From: Streptomyces sp. D2-8
Lineage (GTDB): Bacteria; Actinomycetota; Actinomycetes; Streptomycetales; Streptomycetaceae
Direction of reading: 5' to 3'
Assembly: GCF_023184515.1 (NCBI RefSeq)
Contig: NZ_JAAHBP010000012.1
Span: 62,001-126,000 of the forward strand
Length of the DNA: 64,000 nucleotides
The translations under genes were made by a program, and so were the position numbers. The notes beneath the pieces are model-generated. The model did no database searches and was not told where the DNA came from. It saw only the letters and a list, made by a program, of their open reading frames with translations. Below are positions 52,943 through 62,097 of this stretch, one piece after another (the stretch's first letter is position 1; each line of letters opens with the position of its first letter).

Positions 52943-54166
52943 ATGCCGTCGTTTCGCGTACTGATCGCCGGGGGAGGCATCGGCGGGCTATGTCTGGCCC
53001 AGGGCCTGCGCAAGTCCGGTATCGAGTGCACCCTGTTCGAAGCGGCCGGGGGCATCGCGCCCTCCGGCTACCGGCTGCACATGAACAGCGCGGGCGGGCG
53101 GGCACTGCAGGAGTGCCTGCCCGAGAACCTCTACGAGCTCTACCTGCGAACCTCCCGCACCACACCACGCCGGGAAGTCTTCGTTCAGCTCGACCACCGA
53201 GGCAACGAGTTGGGTGCCCGCCCGCACATCGGCCCGCCAAACGACCCGGTACGGCCCCACACCGCGGTGAACCGGCGCACCCTGCGGCAGATCATGGCCG
53301 CTGGTCTGGAGGGCGTGATCCACTTCGGCCGTACCGTCACCGGTTTCGAGCAGGACGGCGACCGAGTGCGGGTCCACCTGGCCGACGGCTCCTCGGCCAC
53401 CGGCGACATCCTCGTGGCGGCCGACGGCATCAACTCGGTGATCCGACGCCGACTCCTGCCCAAGGTGCCTGTCGTGGACACCCACATCCTGGGCATGTAC
53501 GCGACCGCGCCGCTCACCGACGACCTGGCCGCCACCCTGCCGGAAGCCCTCTTCGACGGCTTCGCCGCCGCCTCCGGCCCGGACGGAGCGCTGATCGTCT
53601 ACGGCGTCTACCAACCCCGCCGCCCCATCGCCGAGGCAGCCGCCGAACTGGCGCCGGGCGCCCAAATCGACCCGGTCGACCCGTACATCATGGTCAACCT
53701 CGGCATCATCCCCGGCAGTCCCTTCAGCCGCGAGGCCCCGGACCTGTGGAAGGCGTCCGCCGAAGAGCGTCACGAGGTGATGCGCCAGGCTGTCCGGGGC
53801 TGGGATCCAGCACTGGCCGAGGCCGTCGCACGCATCGACGCCTCGACTCTCTTCCCCGTGGCCGTACGGCACCTGGAGCCGGCGGACCCCTGGACCACCA
53901 GCAGGGTCACGCTGCTCGGCGACGCCATCCACGCCATGCCGCCCACCTTCGGCGCCGGGGCCAACAACGCACTGCGCGACGCCGCCGCTCTGACCCGGGC
54001 ACTCACGGAGGTGGTACACGGCGACGTTCCCCTGCTCAAGGCCGTCGCGGAGTACGAGGCGGAAATGCGGGCCGAGGTCTTTCCCATCCTGCGCGCCTCC
54101 GCCGACCCCCGCGCCTTCGACAGCGACTTCCTGCCGGACGAACTCACCGTCCCCGACCGCGACTGA
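52943..54166 (+). CDS. FAD-dependent monooxygenase (PHBH fold)
   Basis: 407 residues. It carries the FAD-binding GGGIGGLCLAQGLRKSG at the N-terminus, the DG motif LVAADGINSVIRRRL, and the second FAD motif TLLGDAIHAMPPTFGAGANN. No signal peptide. Members use NAD(P)H and oxygen to hydroxylate aromatic or polyketide rings. The hydrolase 42 bases downstream is likely cotranscribed, and the LysR gene is divergent, a usual set-up for a small catabolic or detoxifying unit. The substrate is not evident. Confidence 0.88.
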   Translation: MPSFRVLIAGGGIGGLCLAQGLRKSGIECTLFEAAGGIAPSGYRLHMNSAGGRALQECLPENLYELYLRTSRTTPRREVFVQLDHRGNELGARPHIGPPNDPVRPHTAVNRRTLRQIMAAGLEGVIHFGRTVTGFEQDGDRVRVHLADGSSATGDILVAADGINSVIRRRLLPKVPVVDTHILGMYATAPLTDDLAATLPEALFDGFAAASGPDGALIVYGVYQPRRPIAEAAAELAPGAQIDPVDPYIMVNLGIIPGSPFSREAPDLWKASAEERHEVMRQAVRGWDPALAEAVARIDASTLFPVAVRHLEPADPWTTSRVTLLGDAIHAMPPTFGAGANNALRDAAALTRALTEVVHGDVPLLKAVAEYEAEMRAEVFPILRASADPRAFDSDFLPDELTVPDRD

Positions 54167-54208
54167 CCGCGGATCCAGCGCACACCGCCCACTCCAAGGA
54201 GATTCATC

Positions 54209-55105
54209 ATGCCCGTCGAGGAAGACGTCGAGTTCACCGTGCCCGGAGCGACCCTGAGGGGCAAGCTCTTCCGCCCCAAGAGCAGCGCCGACACCCCCCT
54301 CTCGGTCACCGTCCTGCAGGCCGGACTCGGCGGCCCCGCCGAGGCCATGTTCCCCATGGCCCAGGGCTTCACCGACGCCGGACTGGCCTGCCTGATATAC
54401 GACCACCGCTGCACCGGCTACAGCGGGGGTGAGCCCCGCCAGCTCTTCGACCCTTGGCAGCAGTGCCGCGACCTGCGCCACGTCATCACCCACCTGACAC
54501 TGCGTGACGACATCAACGCCGACCGCATCGGCCTGTGGGGCATCAGCATCGGAGGCGCCAACTCCCTGTTCACCGCCGCCATGGACCGCCGGATCGCAGC
54601 CGTGGTCAGCCTCATCCCGCCGGTCAGCGGCTGGAGCGCCCGGGGGCTCCAGCCCTCCGACACCATGGCCGAACTGGACGCCCTCATCCCGGACGACCGC
54701 CAGGCACAGCTGCGCGGTGAGGCCGCCGCCACCATCCGCCTGCACGGCAAGCCCGAGCCGGGCAAGCCGGTAATGTTCAGCGACGAGGAAGGCCTGGAGT
54801 TCGTGGAGAACATGATCCACGGCCTGCCCAGCTTCAGCAACGAGATCACCGTCTCCACCCTGGACTACCTGTTCGAGATGGAGGTGCGCGGCTACGCCGA
54901 GCGCATCACCGCGCCGCTGCTCATGATCCTCGCTTCAAAGGACACCGTGGCGCCGGCAGAGGAGGCCCGCGAGATGTTCGGGAGGGTTCCCGAGCCCAAA
55001 GAACTCATCGAGTACAAGGGCCAGCACTACGAGATCCTCTCGAACCACCTTCCCGAGATCGTCTCCCGCAGCGCAGGGTGGCTCAGCCGGACCCTCAACC
55101 GCTGA
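54209..55105 (+). CDS. Alpha/beta hydrolase (YcjY/DLH-like)
   Basis: 298 residues, first ATG after the monooxygenase stop with AAGGAG upstream. Family marks: LIYDHRCTGYSGGEPRQ, the nucleophile elbow LWGISIGGANSLF, a late Asp in ILASKDTVAP and a His in YKGQHYEIL. Cytoplasmic. It may cleave an ester or C-C bond in the product of the upstream monooxygenase. A strong hairpin ends the unit at 55132-55165. Confidence 0.82.
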   Translation: MPVEEDVEFTVPGATLRGKLFRPKSSADTPLSVTVLQAGLGGPAEAMFPMAQGFTDAGLACLIYDHRCTGYSGGEPRQLFDPWQQCRDLRHVITHLTLRDDINADRIGLWGISIGGANSLFTAAMDRRIAAVVSLIPPVSGWSARGLQPSDTMAELDALIPDDRQAQLRGEAAATIRLHGKPEPGKPVMFSDEEGLEFVENMIHGLPSFSNEITVSTLDYLFEMEVRGYAERITAPLLMILASKDTVAPAEEAREMFGRVPEPKELIEYKGQHYEILSNHLPEIVSRSAGWLSRTLNR

Positions 55106-55131
55106 TTGCTTCTCCCCGGGAGCACCACCGC

Positions 55132-55165
55132 ACGGCCCCCGGCCGGGGACACGGCCGGGGGCCGT
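55132..55165. terminator. Hairpin terminator after the monooxygenase/hydrolase pair
   Basis: Perfect 14-bp stem (55132-55145 with 55152-55165) and a 6-base loop, 26 bases after the hydrolase stop. Confidence 0.85.
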
Positions 55166-55399
55166 CACCGTTCAGCCGACCGGAGTGAGCCCCTCCCGCT
55201 ACATTCTCGAACGGATGCTCGACAAGGCCCGGCAGATGCACGCCCCGGGGGCGCCCCCGTTCATCACCTGCGACCGTGGCTGCGGCGTCTGCCGCACGAT
55301 GCCGTGGAGGGACCGCCGCCGACGTCGGGGCCACCCCGTAGACGACGGCCGGCCCGCCGCGGACGGCACCCGCGTGAACACGGTGGCGCCGGGCGGGGA

Positions 55400-55730
55400 T
55401 CGTGGCCATGAACAGGGTGAAACAGCCGAGCAACCGCGACGGCTTTCCCGGGACGCCTCCACCATCGGTGACGGTGCCAGCGGCGTTACGGTCCCCTCCG
55501 CCACGCCCATCAGGGCCCGGGCGACGAGCAGACCGAGGAAGCCGGTCATCCGCCCGCCGCGGAGAAACAGGAGAAAAGAACCATGGCGGCGATCAGAATC
55601 GGTTTGCGTCTGCCGAGCTTGTCCAACAGACAGCCGGCAACCAGCCGAACGGTGCCCACGTGAGTGCCAGCACTCCAAACGGTGTGCCCAGCTCGGTGTT
55701 GGACAGGTGGCTATCCTCGCTGAAGTGATC
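55400..55730 (-). pseudogene. Remnant of an MFS transporter
   Basis: The minus strand shows TELGTPFGVLALTWAPFGWL, then in another frame GCLLDKLGRRKPILIAAMVL (the G-x-x-x-D-x-x-G-R-R-x loop after helix 2 of MFS proteins), then in a third GFLGLLVARALMGVAEGTV (helix 4 region). At least two frameshifts and the loss of the C-terminal half make it non-functional. The rest of 55166-55813 shows no gene I can support. Confidence 0.75.
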
Positions 55731-55813
55731 TTGGTGAGGACTCTGCCGGTCCTGACGAACCGCGCAGTCGCCCGCTGACCGGCGGTCTCGGCCGGCGCTG
55801 CCGTGCAAGGGGG

Positions 55814-56602
55814 TCACGCAGAAGAGGTGTCCGGCCGGAAGGTGACGTTGTCACCGGTGAAGCGCGCGTCGAGTCCGACAGTCGTGGCGGTGACCGATCG
55901 CAGGTGCAGCCCTTCAGGGAGGCTGCGCAAACGAACAGGTTCTGCCAGTACCTTGTCGAGCGCGACTCGTCCGGGAGCCGGCAGATGTCCCTGGACGACG
56001 AGCACATGCGAGAAGGCGATGCGGTTGTCGGAGAGGACCGTGACGGCCGTGCTCACAGTCGCCTCCCCGCTCAATGGGAGGACGAGGCGCGCCCTGACCC
56101 GCCCCGGTTCTGTGTCCTGGGAGACCTGGACCCCGAGCGCATCCGACAAGTCCTCGTAGGACAGGACCGCCGTCGCATTGACAGCGCGTGCGCGGGCCTG
56201 GTCGGCGTCACCGGAGGTTCCCAAGCCGTCCAGCCCGGCGGTGAGCCTCGTCACCGGCAGCGGCCGGCTGGTGCCTCGGGCCGGTAGGTCATCGGCAGTG
56301 ATGTCCACGTGCCGCAAGGTGCCGGAGGCCAGTTGCGTCAGGACGGGGAATCCACGGACGTCGACCGACGGGCGTTTCGGCGTCCCCATTCCTTGCTGGA
56401 AGGCTTCGGCCGTACGGCTCTCCGCCCGGCCTGTGGCCACGCGGTCGACGGTCACGAAAGCCGCCCCCACCATGGCCAGGCACACGACGGCTGTGACGGC
56501 TCTGCGGAGCACTCGGGGCGACGCGTCGACGGACACGGAGTCGGCGCCGGACCCGGGCCGACGCCCAGGGCCGTCGTCATGGCGGTGCGGGGTCATGACC
56601 AT
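55814..56602 (-). CDS. LmeA-like phospholipid-binding protein (DUF2993)
   Basis: 262 residues. A single hydrophobic anchor lies near 34-52 (AVTAVVCLAMVGAAFVTVD) after a cytoplasmic Asp/Arg-rich start. The outside DUF2993 domain follows: PSVDVRGFPVLTQLASGTLR, then HVDITADDL, and later VHLSVTATT-like strands (LHLRSVTATTVGLDARFTGD). The mycobacterial member LmeA acts in periplasmic lipomannan elongation; here a lipid-binding role at the outer face of the membrane is inferred. A second ATG lies two codons into the frame. Standing alone, downstream of the MFS remnant on the map. Confidence 0.8.
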   Translation of the reverse strand: MVMTPHRHDDGPGRRPGSGADSVSVDASPRVLRRAVTAVVCLAMVGAAFVTVDRVATGRAESRTAEAFQQGMGTPKRPSVDVRGFPVLTQLASGTLRHVDITADDLPARGTSRPLPVTRLTAGLDGLGTSGDADQARARAVNATAVLSYEDLSDALGVQVSQDTEPGRVRARLVLPLSGEATVSTAVTVLSDNRIAFSHVLVVQGHLPAPGRVALDKVLAEPVRLRSLPEGLHLRSVTATTVGLDARFTGDNVTFRPDTSSA

Positions 56603-56849
56603 CCTTCAGGGGGTGTTGCCGAAAGGCCGCCGAGCCGGGCGGCCGGGTGCCCCGGCACGCTTACGCGCACCCATCTGCTCGGGACGCGGGAGCCGGGGTA
56701 CGGGCGTTGCCGCATGAGGCTCTGCCACACCCAGCGGTGGAGGTCGCGGGCGAGCGAAACGACTCGCCGCGGATGTCCTGGCCGACCACCTGGCAGCGGT
56801 GACGTCGCCTCCTCCGAGCGGCCGCGGGTCCCGCGCCGATCACCCCCGG

Positions 56850-57893
56850 TCAGCCGGCGCGACCGGCCGCTGCGAGGTCGAGGGCGATGTCCGTGATCAT
56901 GTCCTCCTGGCCGCCGACCATCTTGCGCCGACCGACTTCGACGAGGATCGCCCGGGTGTCGAGGCCGTGACGGCGGGCGGCGGCCTCGGCGTGCCGGAGG
57001 AAACTGGAGTACACGCCCGCGTAGCCGAGGGTGAGCGTCTCGCGGTCGACCCGCACCTCGCGGTCCTGCAGAGGACGTACGAGGTCGTCGGCGGCGTCCA
57101 TCAGGGGGAACAGGTCGCAGCCGTGCTGCCAGCCCATCAGGTCGGCGACCGCGACGAACGCCTCCAGCGGGCAGTTGCCCGCCCCGGCGCCCTGTCCGGC
57201 GAGGGAGGCATCGACGCGGGTGACGCCGTTCTCGACGGCGACGACGGAGTTGGCGACGCCCAGGCCGAGGTTGTGGTGGGCGTGGATGCCGAGTCCGGTG
57301 GCCGGGTCGAGGACGTCGCGGTAGGCGCGGACGCGGTCGCGGACGCCGTCCATGGTGAGCCGGCCGCCGGAGTCGGTGACGTAGACGCAGTGGGCGCCGT
57401 AGGACTCCATCAGTTTGGCCTGGCGGGCGAGTTCGGCGGGGTCGGCCAGGTGGGACATCATCAGGAAGCCCGCGACGTCCATGCCCAGGTCGCGGGCGGC
57501 GGCGATGTGCTGGGCGGCGATGTCGGCCTCGGTGCAGTGGGTGGCGACGCGGACCGAACGGATGCCGAGCGCGTGGGCATGCCGCAGGTCGCGCAGGGTG
57601 CCGATGCCGGGCAGGAGGAGCGTGGTGGGCACCGCGTGCCGGACGCTGTCGCAGACGGCCTCGATCCATTCCCAGTCGGTGTGGGCGCCGACGCCGTAGG
57701 TGATGCTGGAGCCGGACAGGCCGTCGCCGTGGGCGACCTCGATCGCGGCGGCCCCGGCGGCGTCCAGGGCGGTGGCGATGGTGCGGGCCTGGTCGACGGT
57801 GTAGCGGTGGCGTACGGCGTGCATGCCGTCCCGCAGGGTCACGTCCTGTATGTACAGGGCGGGCGGCTGCGTGGGCAGTTGGTTCGCGGTCAT
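56850..57893 (-). CDS. mhpE: 4-hydroxy-2-oxovalerate (oxohexanoate) aldolase
   Basis: 347 residues. It shows the DmpG/MhpE motifs: [18 protein letters not shown] (metal Asp), GHD-equivalent region [20 protein letters not shown], and the metal His pair [19 protein letters not shown]. It cleaves 4-hydroxy-2-oxo acids to pyruvate and an aldehyde, which is channelled to the acylating dehydrogenase. The ATG overlaps the dehydrogenase stop (ATGA). Last gene of a three-gene leftward operon. It could equally be named by the steroid-pathway equivalent hsaF; substrate chain length is not decidable here. Confidence 0.93.
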   Translation of the reverse strand: MTANQLPTQPPALYIQDVTLRDGMHAVRHRYTVDQARTIATALDAAGAAAIEVAHGDGLSGSSITYGVGAHTDWEWIEAVCDSVRHAVPTTLLLPGIGTLRDLRHAHALGIRSVRVATHCTEADIAAQHIAAARDLGMDVAGFLMMSHLADPAELARQAKLMESYGAHCVYVTDSGGRLTMDGVRDRVRAYRDVLDPATGLGIHAHHNLGLGVANSVVAVENGVTRVDASLAGQGAGAGNCPLEAFVAVADLMGWQHGCDLFPLMDAADDLVRPLQDREVRVDRETLTLGYAGVYSSFLRHAEAAARRHGLDTRAILVEVGRRKMVGGQEDMITDIALDLAAAGRAG

Positions 57894-58837
57894 CGGGAGA
57901 CCACCTCCGTGGAGCGGTGTGCGGCCATGCGTTCGGCGGTGCGCAGGGCGGCCGAGGTCATGATGTCGAGGTTGCCGGCGTAGGCGGGCAGGTAGTGGGC
58001 GGCGCCCTCGACCTCCAGGTAGACCGAGACCTTCGCGGCGTCGGCGGACCGTGCGTCGGCGGGCAGCAGCGAGCGCAGGGGATCGTCGCCGGTGACGCGG
58101 TCGAACTGCACCTTCTGCTTGAGGCGGTAGCCGGGCACGTACGTCTGGACGCGGGCCACCATCTCCTCCACCGAAGCGGTCGCCGCGGCCTCGTCGCACT
58201 CGCCGACCAGGCAGTGCACGGTGTCCCGCATGATCAGCGGGGGTTCGGCCGGGTTCAGGACGATGATCGCCTTGCCGCGGGCCGCGCCGCCGACCTGTTC
58301 GATGGCCGCGGAGGTGGTTTCGGTAAACTCGTCGATGTTGTCCCGCGTACCGGGTCCGGCCGAACGCGAGGAGATCGAGGCGACGATCTCGCCGTAGTGC
58401 ACCGGGGTCACGGCCGCGACGGCGGCCACGATCGGGATGGTGGCCTGGCCGCCGCAGGTGACCATGTTGACGTTCGGCGCGTCGAGGTGGGCGTCGCCGT
58501 TGACGGGCGGGACGACGTACGGGCCCAGCGCGGCGGGCGTCAGGTCCACCACCCTGCGCCCCAGTGAGCGCAGCACCTCGTCGTGTCGGCGGTGCGCACC
58601 GGCGGAGGTGGCGTCGAAGACGATCTCCACGTCCGCGAAAGCGTCCAGCTTCACCAGGCCGTCCACGCCCTCGTGGGTGGTGGCGACCTTGAGGCGGCGG
58701 GCGCGGGCCAGGCCGTCCGAGTCGGGGTCGATCCCGACCATCGCGGCGATCTCCAGAGACTCGGAGAGCCGCAGGATCTTGATCATGAGATCGGTGCCGA
58801 TGTTGCCCGACCCGATGACCGCGACCTTCGTGCTCAT
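57890..58837 (-). CDS. mhpF: Acetaldehyde dehydrogenase (acylating)
   Basis: 315 residues. NAD-binding [20 protein letters not shown], then the catalytic Cys in [17 protein letters not shown], and [19 protein letters not shown]. It oxidises acetaldehyde or propionaldehyde to the acyl-CoA, in complex with the aldolase. It overlaps both neighbours by four bases, so the three enzymes are translationally coupled. Steroid-pathway equivalent: hsaG. Confidence 0.93.
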   Translation of the reverse strand: MSTKVAVIGSGNIGTDLMIKILRLSESLEIAAMVGIDPDSDGLARARRLKVATTHEGVDGLVKLDAFADVEIVFDATSAGAHRRHDEVLRSLGRRVVDLTPAALGPYVVPPVNGDAHLDAPNVNMVTCGGQATIPIVAAVAAVTPVHYGEIVASISSRSAGPGTRDNIDEFTETTSAAIEQVGGAARGKAIIVLNPAEPPLIMRDTVHCLVGECDEAAATASVEEMVARVQTYVPGYRLKQKVQFDRVTGDDPLRSLLPADARSADAAKVSVYLEVEGAAHYLPAYAGNLDIMTSAALRTAERMAAHRSTEVVSR

Positions 58838-59655
58838 GCTCCAGCTCCTTCCGTGCGAGCGGACGCGAACGCCGTCGTGACCGTGCCGAGCCCTTCGATG
58901 TGCGCGGTGAACTCGTCGCCCTCAACGGCGACCGCCATCGGGCCGAGCGCCCCGGTCAGGACGATGTCGCCGGTCCGCAGCGGATCGCCCAGGCCGGCGA
59001 GTGTGGCGGCGAGCCAGAGGGCGGCGGTGAGCGGACTGCCCAGACAGTCTGCGCCGGTGCCCCGCGAGACGGTCTCGCCGTTCTTCGTCAGGGTCATCCG
59101 TACGGCGTGCAGGTCGACCCGGTCCAGGGGCACGGGCGTGCCGCCGAGGACGTACAGGCCGCAGGAGGCGTTGTCGGCGACGGTGTCGACGATGCTGATG
59201 TCCCAGTCGGCGATCCGGCTGTCCACGATCTCCAGCGCGGGCAGCGCGAACGCCGTGGCCCTCAGGAGGTCGGCGACGGTCGGGTCGCGGTACGGCAGGT
59301 CCGCCCCCAGCACCAGGGCGACCTCCGCCTCGACCTTCGGCTGGAGCAGTCGTCCGGCGGCGACCGGCTGTCCCTCGGGCACTGCCATGTCGGCGAACAG
59401 GGCGCCGAAGTCCGGTTGGCCGACGCCGAGTTGACGCTGCACGGCGGGCGAGGTCAGGCCGATCTTGCGGCCCACCAGCCGGCGGCCGGCAGTGACGCCG
59501 CGCTCCACGTGCAGGCGTTGCACGGCGTACGCGGCCTCGAGGTCCCCCTCGGGCAGGAGCGTGCGCACCGGGGCGCACGGGGCACCGGTGCGGGCGGCTT
59601 CCTCAAGGACGGCCGCCGCCCTGGCGACGGCATCGGCGGACTCGTGGGGGCTCAC
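58834..59655 (-). CDS. mhpD: 2-oxopent-4-enoate (2-hydroxypentadienoate) hydratase
   Basis: 273 residues from a GTG at 59655; the frame is open further back but the conserved part begins here. Family signs: [17 protein letters not shown], the metal-binding EAEVALVLG, and later [20 protein letters not shown]. It adds water to the dienoate made by ring-fission hydrolysis and feeds the aldolase. First gene of the operon, transcribed from the promoter at 59776-59825 that it shares with the divergent IclR gene. No ring-cleavage dioxygenase or C-C hydrolase of the upper pathway is nearby. Confidence 0.9.
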   Translation of the reverse strand: MSPHESADAVARAAAVLEEAARTGAPCAPVRTLLPEGDLEAAYAVQRLHVERGVTAGRRLVGRKIGLTSPAVQRQLGVGQPDFGALFADMAVPEGQPVAAGRLLQPKVEAEVALVLGADLPYRDPTVADLLRATAFALPALEIVDSRIADWDISIVDTVADNASCGLYVLGGTPVPLDRVDLHAVRMTLTKNGETVSRGTGADCLGSPLTAALWLAATLAGLGDPLRTGDIVLTGALGPMAVAVEGDEFTAHIEGLGTVTTAFASARTEGAGA

Positions 59656-59775
59656 GTTCGACCCCGGCGCGGACTGGTGCGACGGTGCGGAGCGGACATG
59701 CGGGCTACCTCCAGGGCGGGGAGACATGGGGCTGTCGGAGAGGCGGCGGGTGGCCGTCCGTCGATCCACCACAGG

Positions 59776-59825
59776 TATAGGAGTGCGGTCGCAGCAGTGG
59801 CAAAATTCGTTCCATGACACGGAAC
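59776..59825 (-). promoter_or_regulatory. Promoter and IclR operator of the meta-cleavage operon
   Basis: Reading leftward: operator GTTCC-N7-GGAAC (59809-59825), which covers the IclR start codon, -35 TTTGCC (59804-59799), 17-base spacer, -10 CCTATA (59781-59776). It matches 51715-51766 in motif and spacing. An operator over its own start also suggests IclR autorepression. Confidence 0.7.
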
Positions 59826-60587
59826 AGCGCGCAGGGGAACATGCTCGACAAGGCGGCTGCCGTCCTGGACTGCTATCGCCCGGACGGCGGCGCGTTCCGT
59901 CTCACAGAAATCACGGCCCGTACAGAGCTGGCCAAGACGACAGCGTTCCGTCTCTGCGCCGACCTCGTACGCCTCGGTCTGCTCGAACGTGACGGCGAGA
60001 CCTACCGGCTCGGCGGCAAGCTCTTCGAGCTGGGGTCGCTGGTGCCGCGCCGGCTCGACCTGCGGGAGGCGGCGCTGCCGTTCCTCCAGGACCTCTTCGA
60101 GGCCACCCACGAGACCGTGCACCTGGGCGTACGAGAAGGACACGACGTGGTCTACGTCGAGCGGATCCACGGCCACCAAGCCCTGTCGCTGCCCTCCCGC
60201 ATCGGCGGACGGCTCCCCCTGACCTGCACCGGTGTCGGCAAGGCACTCCTGGCCTTCTCCGGCTCCGAGTTGGTGGACGAGGTACTGGCCGCGCCGCTGC
60301 CCCGCCTCACCCCCCAGTCGGTCACCGACGCCGTGCGGCTGCGCACCGCCATCGAGCAGATCCAGGTGTCCGGCCTCGCCTACGAGGAACAGGAAGCCGC
60401 CCTCGGCGTCAGTTGTATCGCCTCGCCCGTCTTCGACGGACCGACAGCGGTGGGCGCCCTGTCGGTCGCCGTACCGCGCGCCCGGTTCCACCCTGCCCGG
60501 CTGGCGCCCGCCGTACGGACGGCCGCTCTGGGCCTGTCCCGCGTACTGCGCGCGGGCAGCGGCACGTCGCGCGGCACCTCTTACTGA
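59814..60587 (+). CDS. IclR-family transcriptional regulator
   Basis: 257 residues. N-terminal winged helix (NMLDKAAAVLDCYRPDGGAF; LAKTTAFRLCADLVRLGLLE) and the IclR effector domain (HETVHLGVREGHDVVYVERI; GGRLPLTCTGVGKALLAF). It is divergent from the hydratase operon and probably activates it through the TTCC-N7-GGAA operator next to the -35, and may repress itself since the operator covers its start. The same operator at 51746-51766 predicts control of the EthD-like gene too. Inducer probably an intermediate of the aromatic or steroid side pathway. Confidence 0.88.
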   Translation: MTRNSAQGNMLDKAAAVLDCYRPDGGAFRLTEITARTELAKTTAFRLCADLVRLGLLERDGETYRLGGKLFELGSLVPRRLDLREAALPFLQDLFEATHETVHLGVREGHDVVYVERIHGHQALSLPSRIGGRLPLTCTGVGKALLAFSGSELVDEVLAAPLPRLTPQSVTDAVRLRTAIEQIQVSGLAYEEQEAALGVSCIASPVFDGPTAVGALSVAVPRARFHPARLAPAVRTAALGLSRVLRAGSGTSRGTSY

Positions 60588-60844
60588 GACGTCGCCGGGC
60601 ACCTGTCCGTGCCCGGCGGAAGAACCCGGGCGCCCAGCCGCACCCCTGAATCACACCTGCCGCGGTCCTTGACGCCCACTCCCGCCACTCTTACCGTAGC
60701 GATCGCTCCAGTCGCTGTAGTGAACGCTACAAGAAGGCCGGATGTCGGCGTGCGTACCGCTGCCGGATCCTGTGGCCGCCCGACTTCCGCGTTGCCTTCC
60801 CAGCGGCCCTACGTCCCCCCTTCGCTCCCTCGGTGAGGTGTTCC

Positions 60845-62005
60845 ATGGCTGTTACCGGACAAGTTGACCCGCGCGGCATCAGACGACGCGGCGTGCTCAA
60901 GGCGGCGTTGCCGCTCGGGGTCGCCGCGACAGCCCTCGGAACCGTGCCGGCGAGCGCGGTCGACAGCGCGTCCTCAGACGCTCCGGCACCCCGCGGCCGG
61001 GACCGTATCGACGTGCACTGCCATCTGATCCCGGACTTCTACCGCCGTTCCCTGGCGGCGCATGGCGTCACCGCGATCGGGGGCGTGCCGGTCCCGGCGT
61101 GGAGCCCGGCGCTCGCGGTCGACTTCATGAACCGCTACGGCATCCAGACCCAGGTAGTGTCCGTCTCCGAACCCGGAGTCACCTACCTGTCCTCCCCGAA
61201 GGCCCGGGTGGAGATGGCACAGCGTCTGAACACCTACACCAGCCGGGATCTGGTTCACACGAAGTCCGCACGCCTGAAGGGACGCTTCGGCGGATTCGCC
61301 GTCCTGCCTCTGGGCGGCACCGTCGACGAGCGGGACGTCGCACGTGCCGTCACCGAGGCCGAGCGGGCCGTGGGCGACCTGAAGCTGGACGGTGTCGGCA
61401 TCTTCAGCAGCTACGGCGGAAGGTACTTGGGCGATCCCGTGTTCGAGCCCCTGATGAAGGCGCTCGACGACCTGGGCGCCATGGTGTTCGTCCACCCGGT
61501 GACCCCGCAGGGCTACCCGGACCTCGGACTGCCACCGTTTCTGTACGAGTTCACGTTCGACACCACCCGCGCACTGGTCAACATGCTCTACAGGGGCGTG
61601 TATCAGCGCTACCCGCGCATCCGCTGGCTCGCCGCCCACGCAGGCGGCACTCTGCCCTACATCTCCTACCGCACCAGCCTGCTGACCCTCACCCCGGCGA
61701 TCGCCCAGCAGGTGGGCGCCACCGGTGCGGACGCCAGCAGCCCGTACTTCCGCAAGCTCTTCTACGACACCGCCCTGTCACCGGCCCCCCAGGCCATGAA
61801 ATCGGTGCGGGAACTGGCCGGTACCCAGCACATCCTCTTCGCCACCGACTGGCCCTTCACGAGCGCCTTGTTCCCGGCGACCGGAGACCCCGCACCGCAG
61901 TTGGACCAGACGTTCGCACCTGCTGAGCGGCTGGCTGTCGAACGCTCCAACGCCCTGGCGCAGTTTCCCGCGCTGGCCGCGAGGATCGGGGCCGTTCCGG
62001 CCTGA
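60845..62005 (+). CDS. Tat-exported amidohydrolase (ACMSD-like)
   Basis: 386 residues from the ATG at 60845 (GTGAGGTG upstream). A Tat-type signal RRRGVLKAALPLGVAATALG at about 13-32 predicts folded export. The mature TIM-barrel enzyme has the metal-binding H-x-H in IDVHCHLIPDFY (His58, His60), a later His in MVFVHPVTPQGYP, HAGGTLPY and the Asp in FATDWPF, all of the amidohydrolase-2 family that includes ACMSD and gamma-resorcylate decarboxylase. A decarboxylase or hydrolase acting outside the cytoplasm is likely; the substrate is unknown. Export is unusual for this family. Confidence 0.82.
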   Translation: MAVTGQVDPRGIRRRGVLKAALPLGVAATALGTVPASAVDSASSDAPAPRGRDRIDVHCHLIPDFYRRSLAAHGVTAIGGVPVPAWSPALAVDFMNRYGIQTQVVSVSEPGVTYLSSPKARVEMAQRLNTYTSRDLVHTKSARLKGRFGGFAVLPLGGTVDERDVARAVTEAERAVGDLKLDGVGIFSSYGGRYLGDPVFEPLMKALDDLGAMVFVHPVTPQGYPDLGLPPFLYEFTFDTTRALVNMLYRGVYQRYPRIRWLAAHAGGTLPYISYRTSLLTLTPAIAQQVGATGADASSPYFRKLFYDTALSPAPQAMKSVRELAGTQHILFATDWPFTSALFPATGDPAPQLDQTFAPAERLAVERSNALAQFPALAARIGAVPA

Positions 62006-62058
62006 GCCCGGCGCGGCGACGGCGCCCCACCTCTGTCTCTGTGAGTGAGTCGCGGCGT

Positions 62059-62094
62059 GCGCCGCGGCCCGGTCGTACCGCCGGGCCGCGGCGC
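62059..62094. terminator. Bidirectional hairpin between amidohydrolase and symporter genes
   Basis: Perfect 14-bp stem (62059-62072 with 62081-62094), 8-base loop, followed on the plus strand by TCTTCATT. It sits between convergent genes and can end both transcripts. Confidence 0.85.
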
Positions 62095-62097
62095 TCT

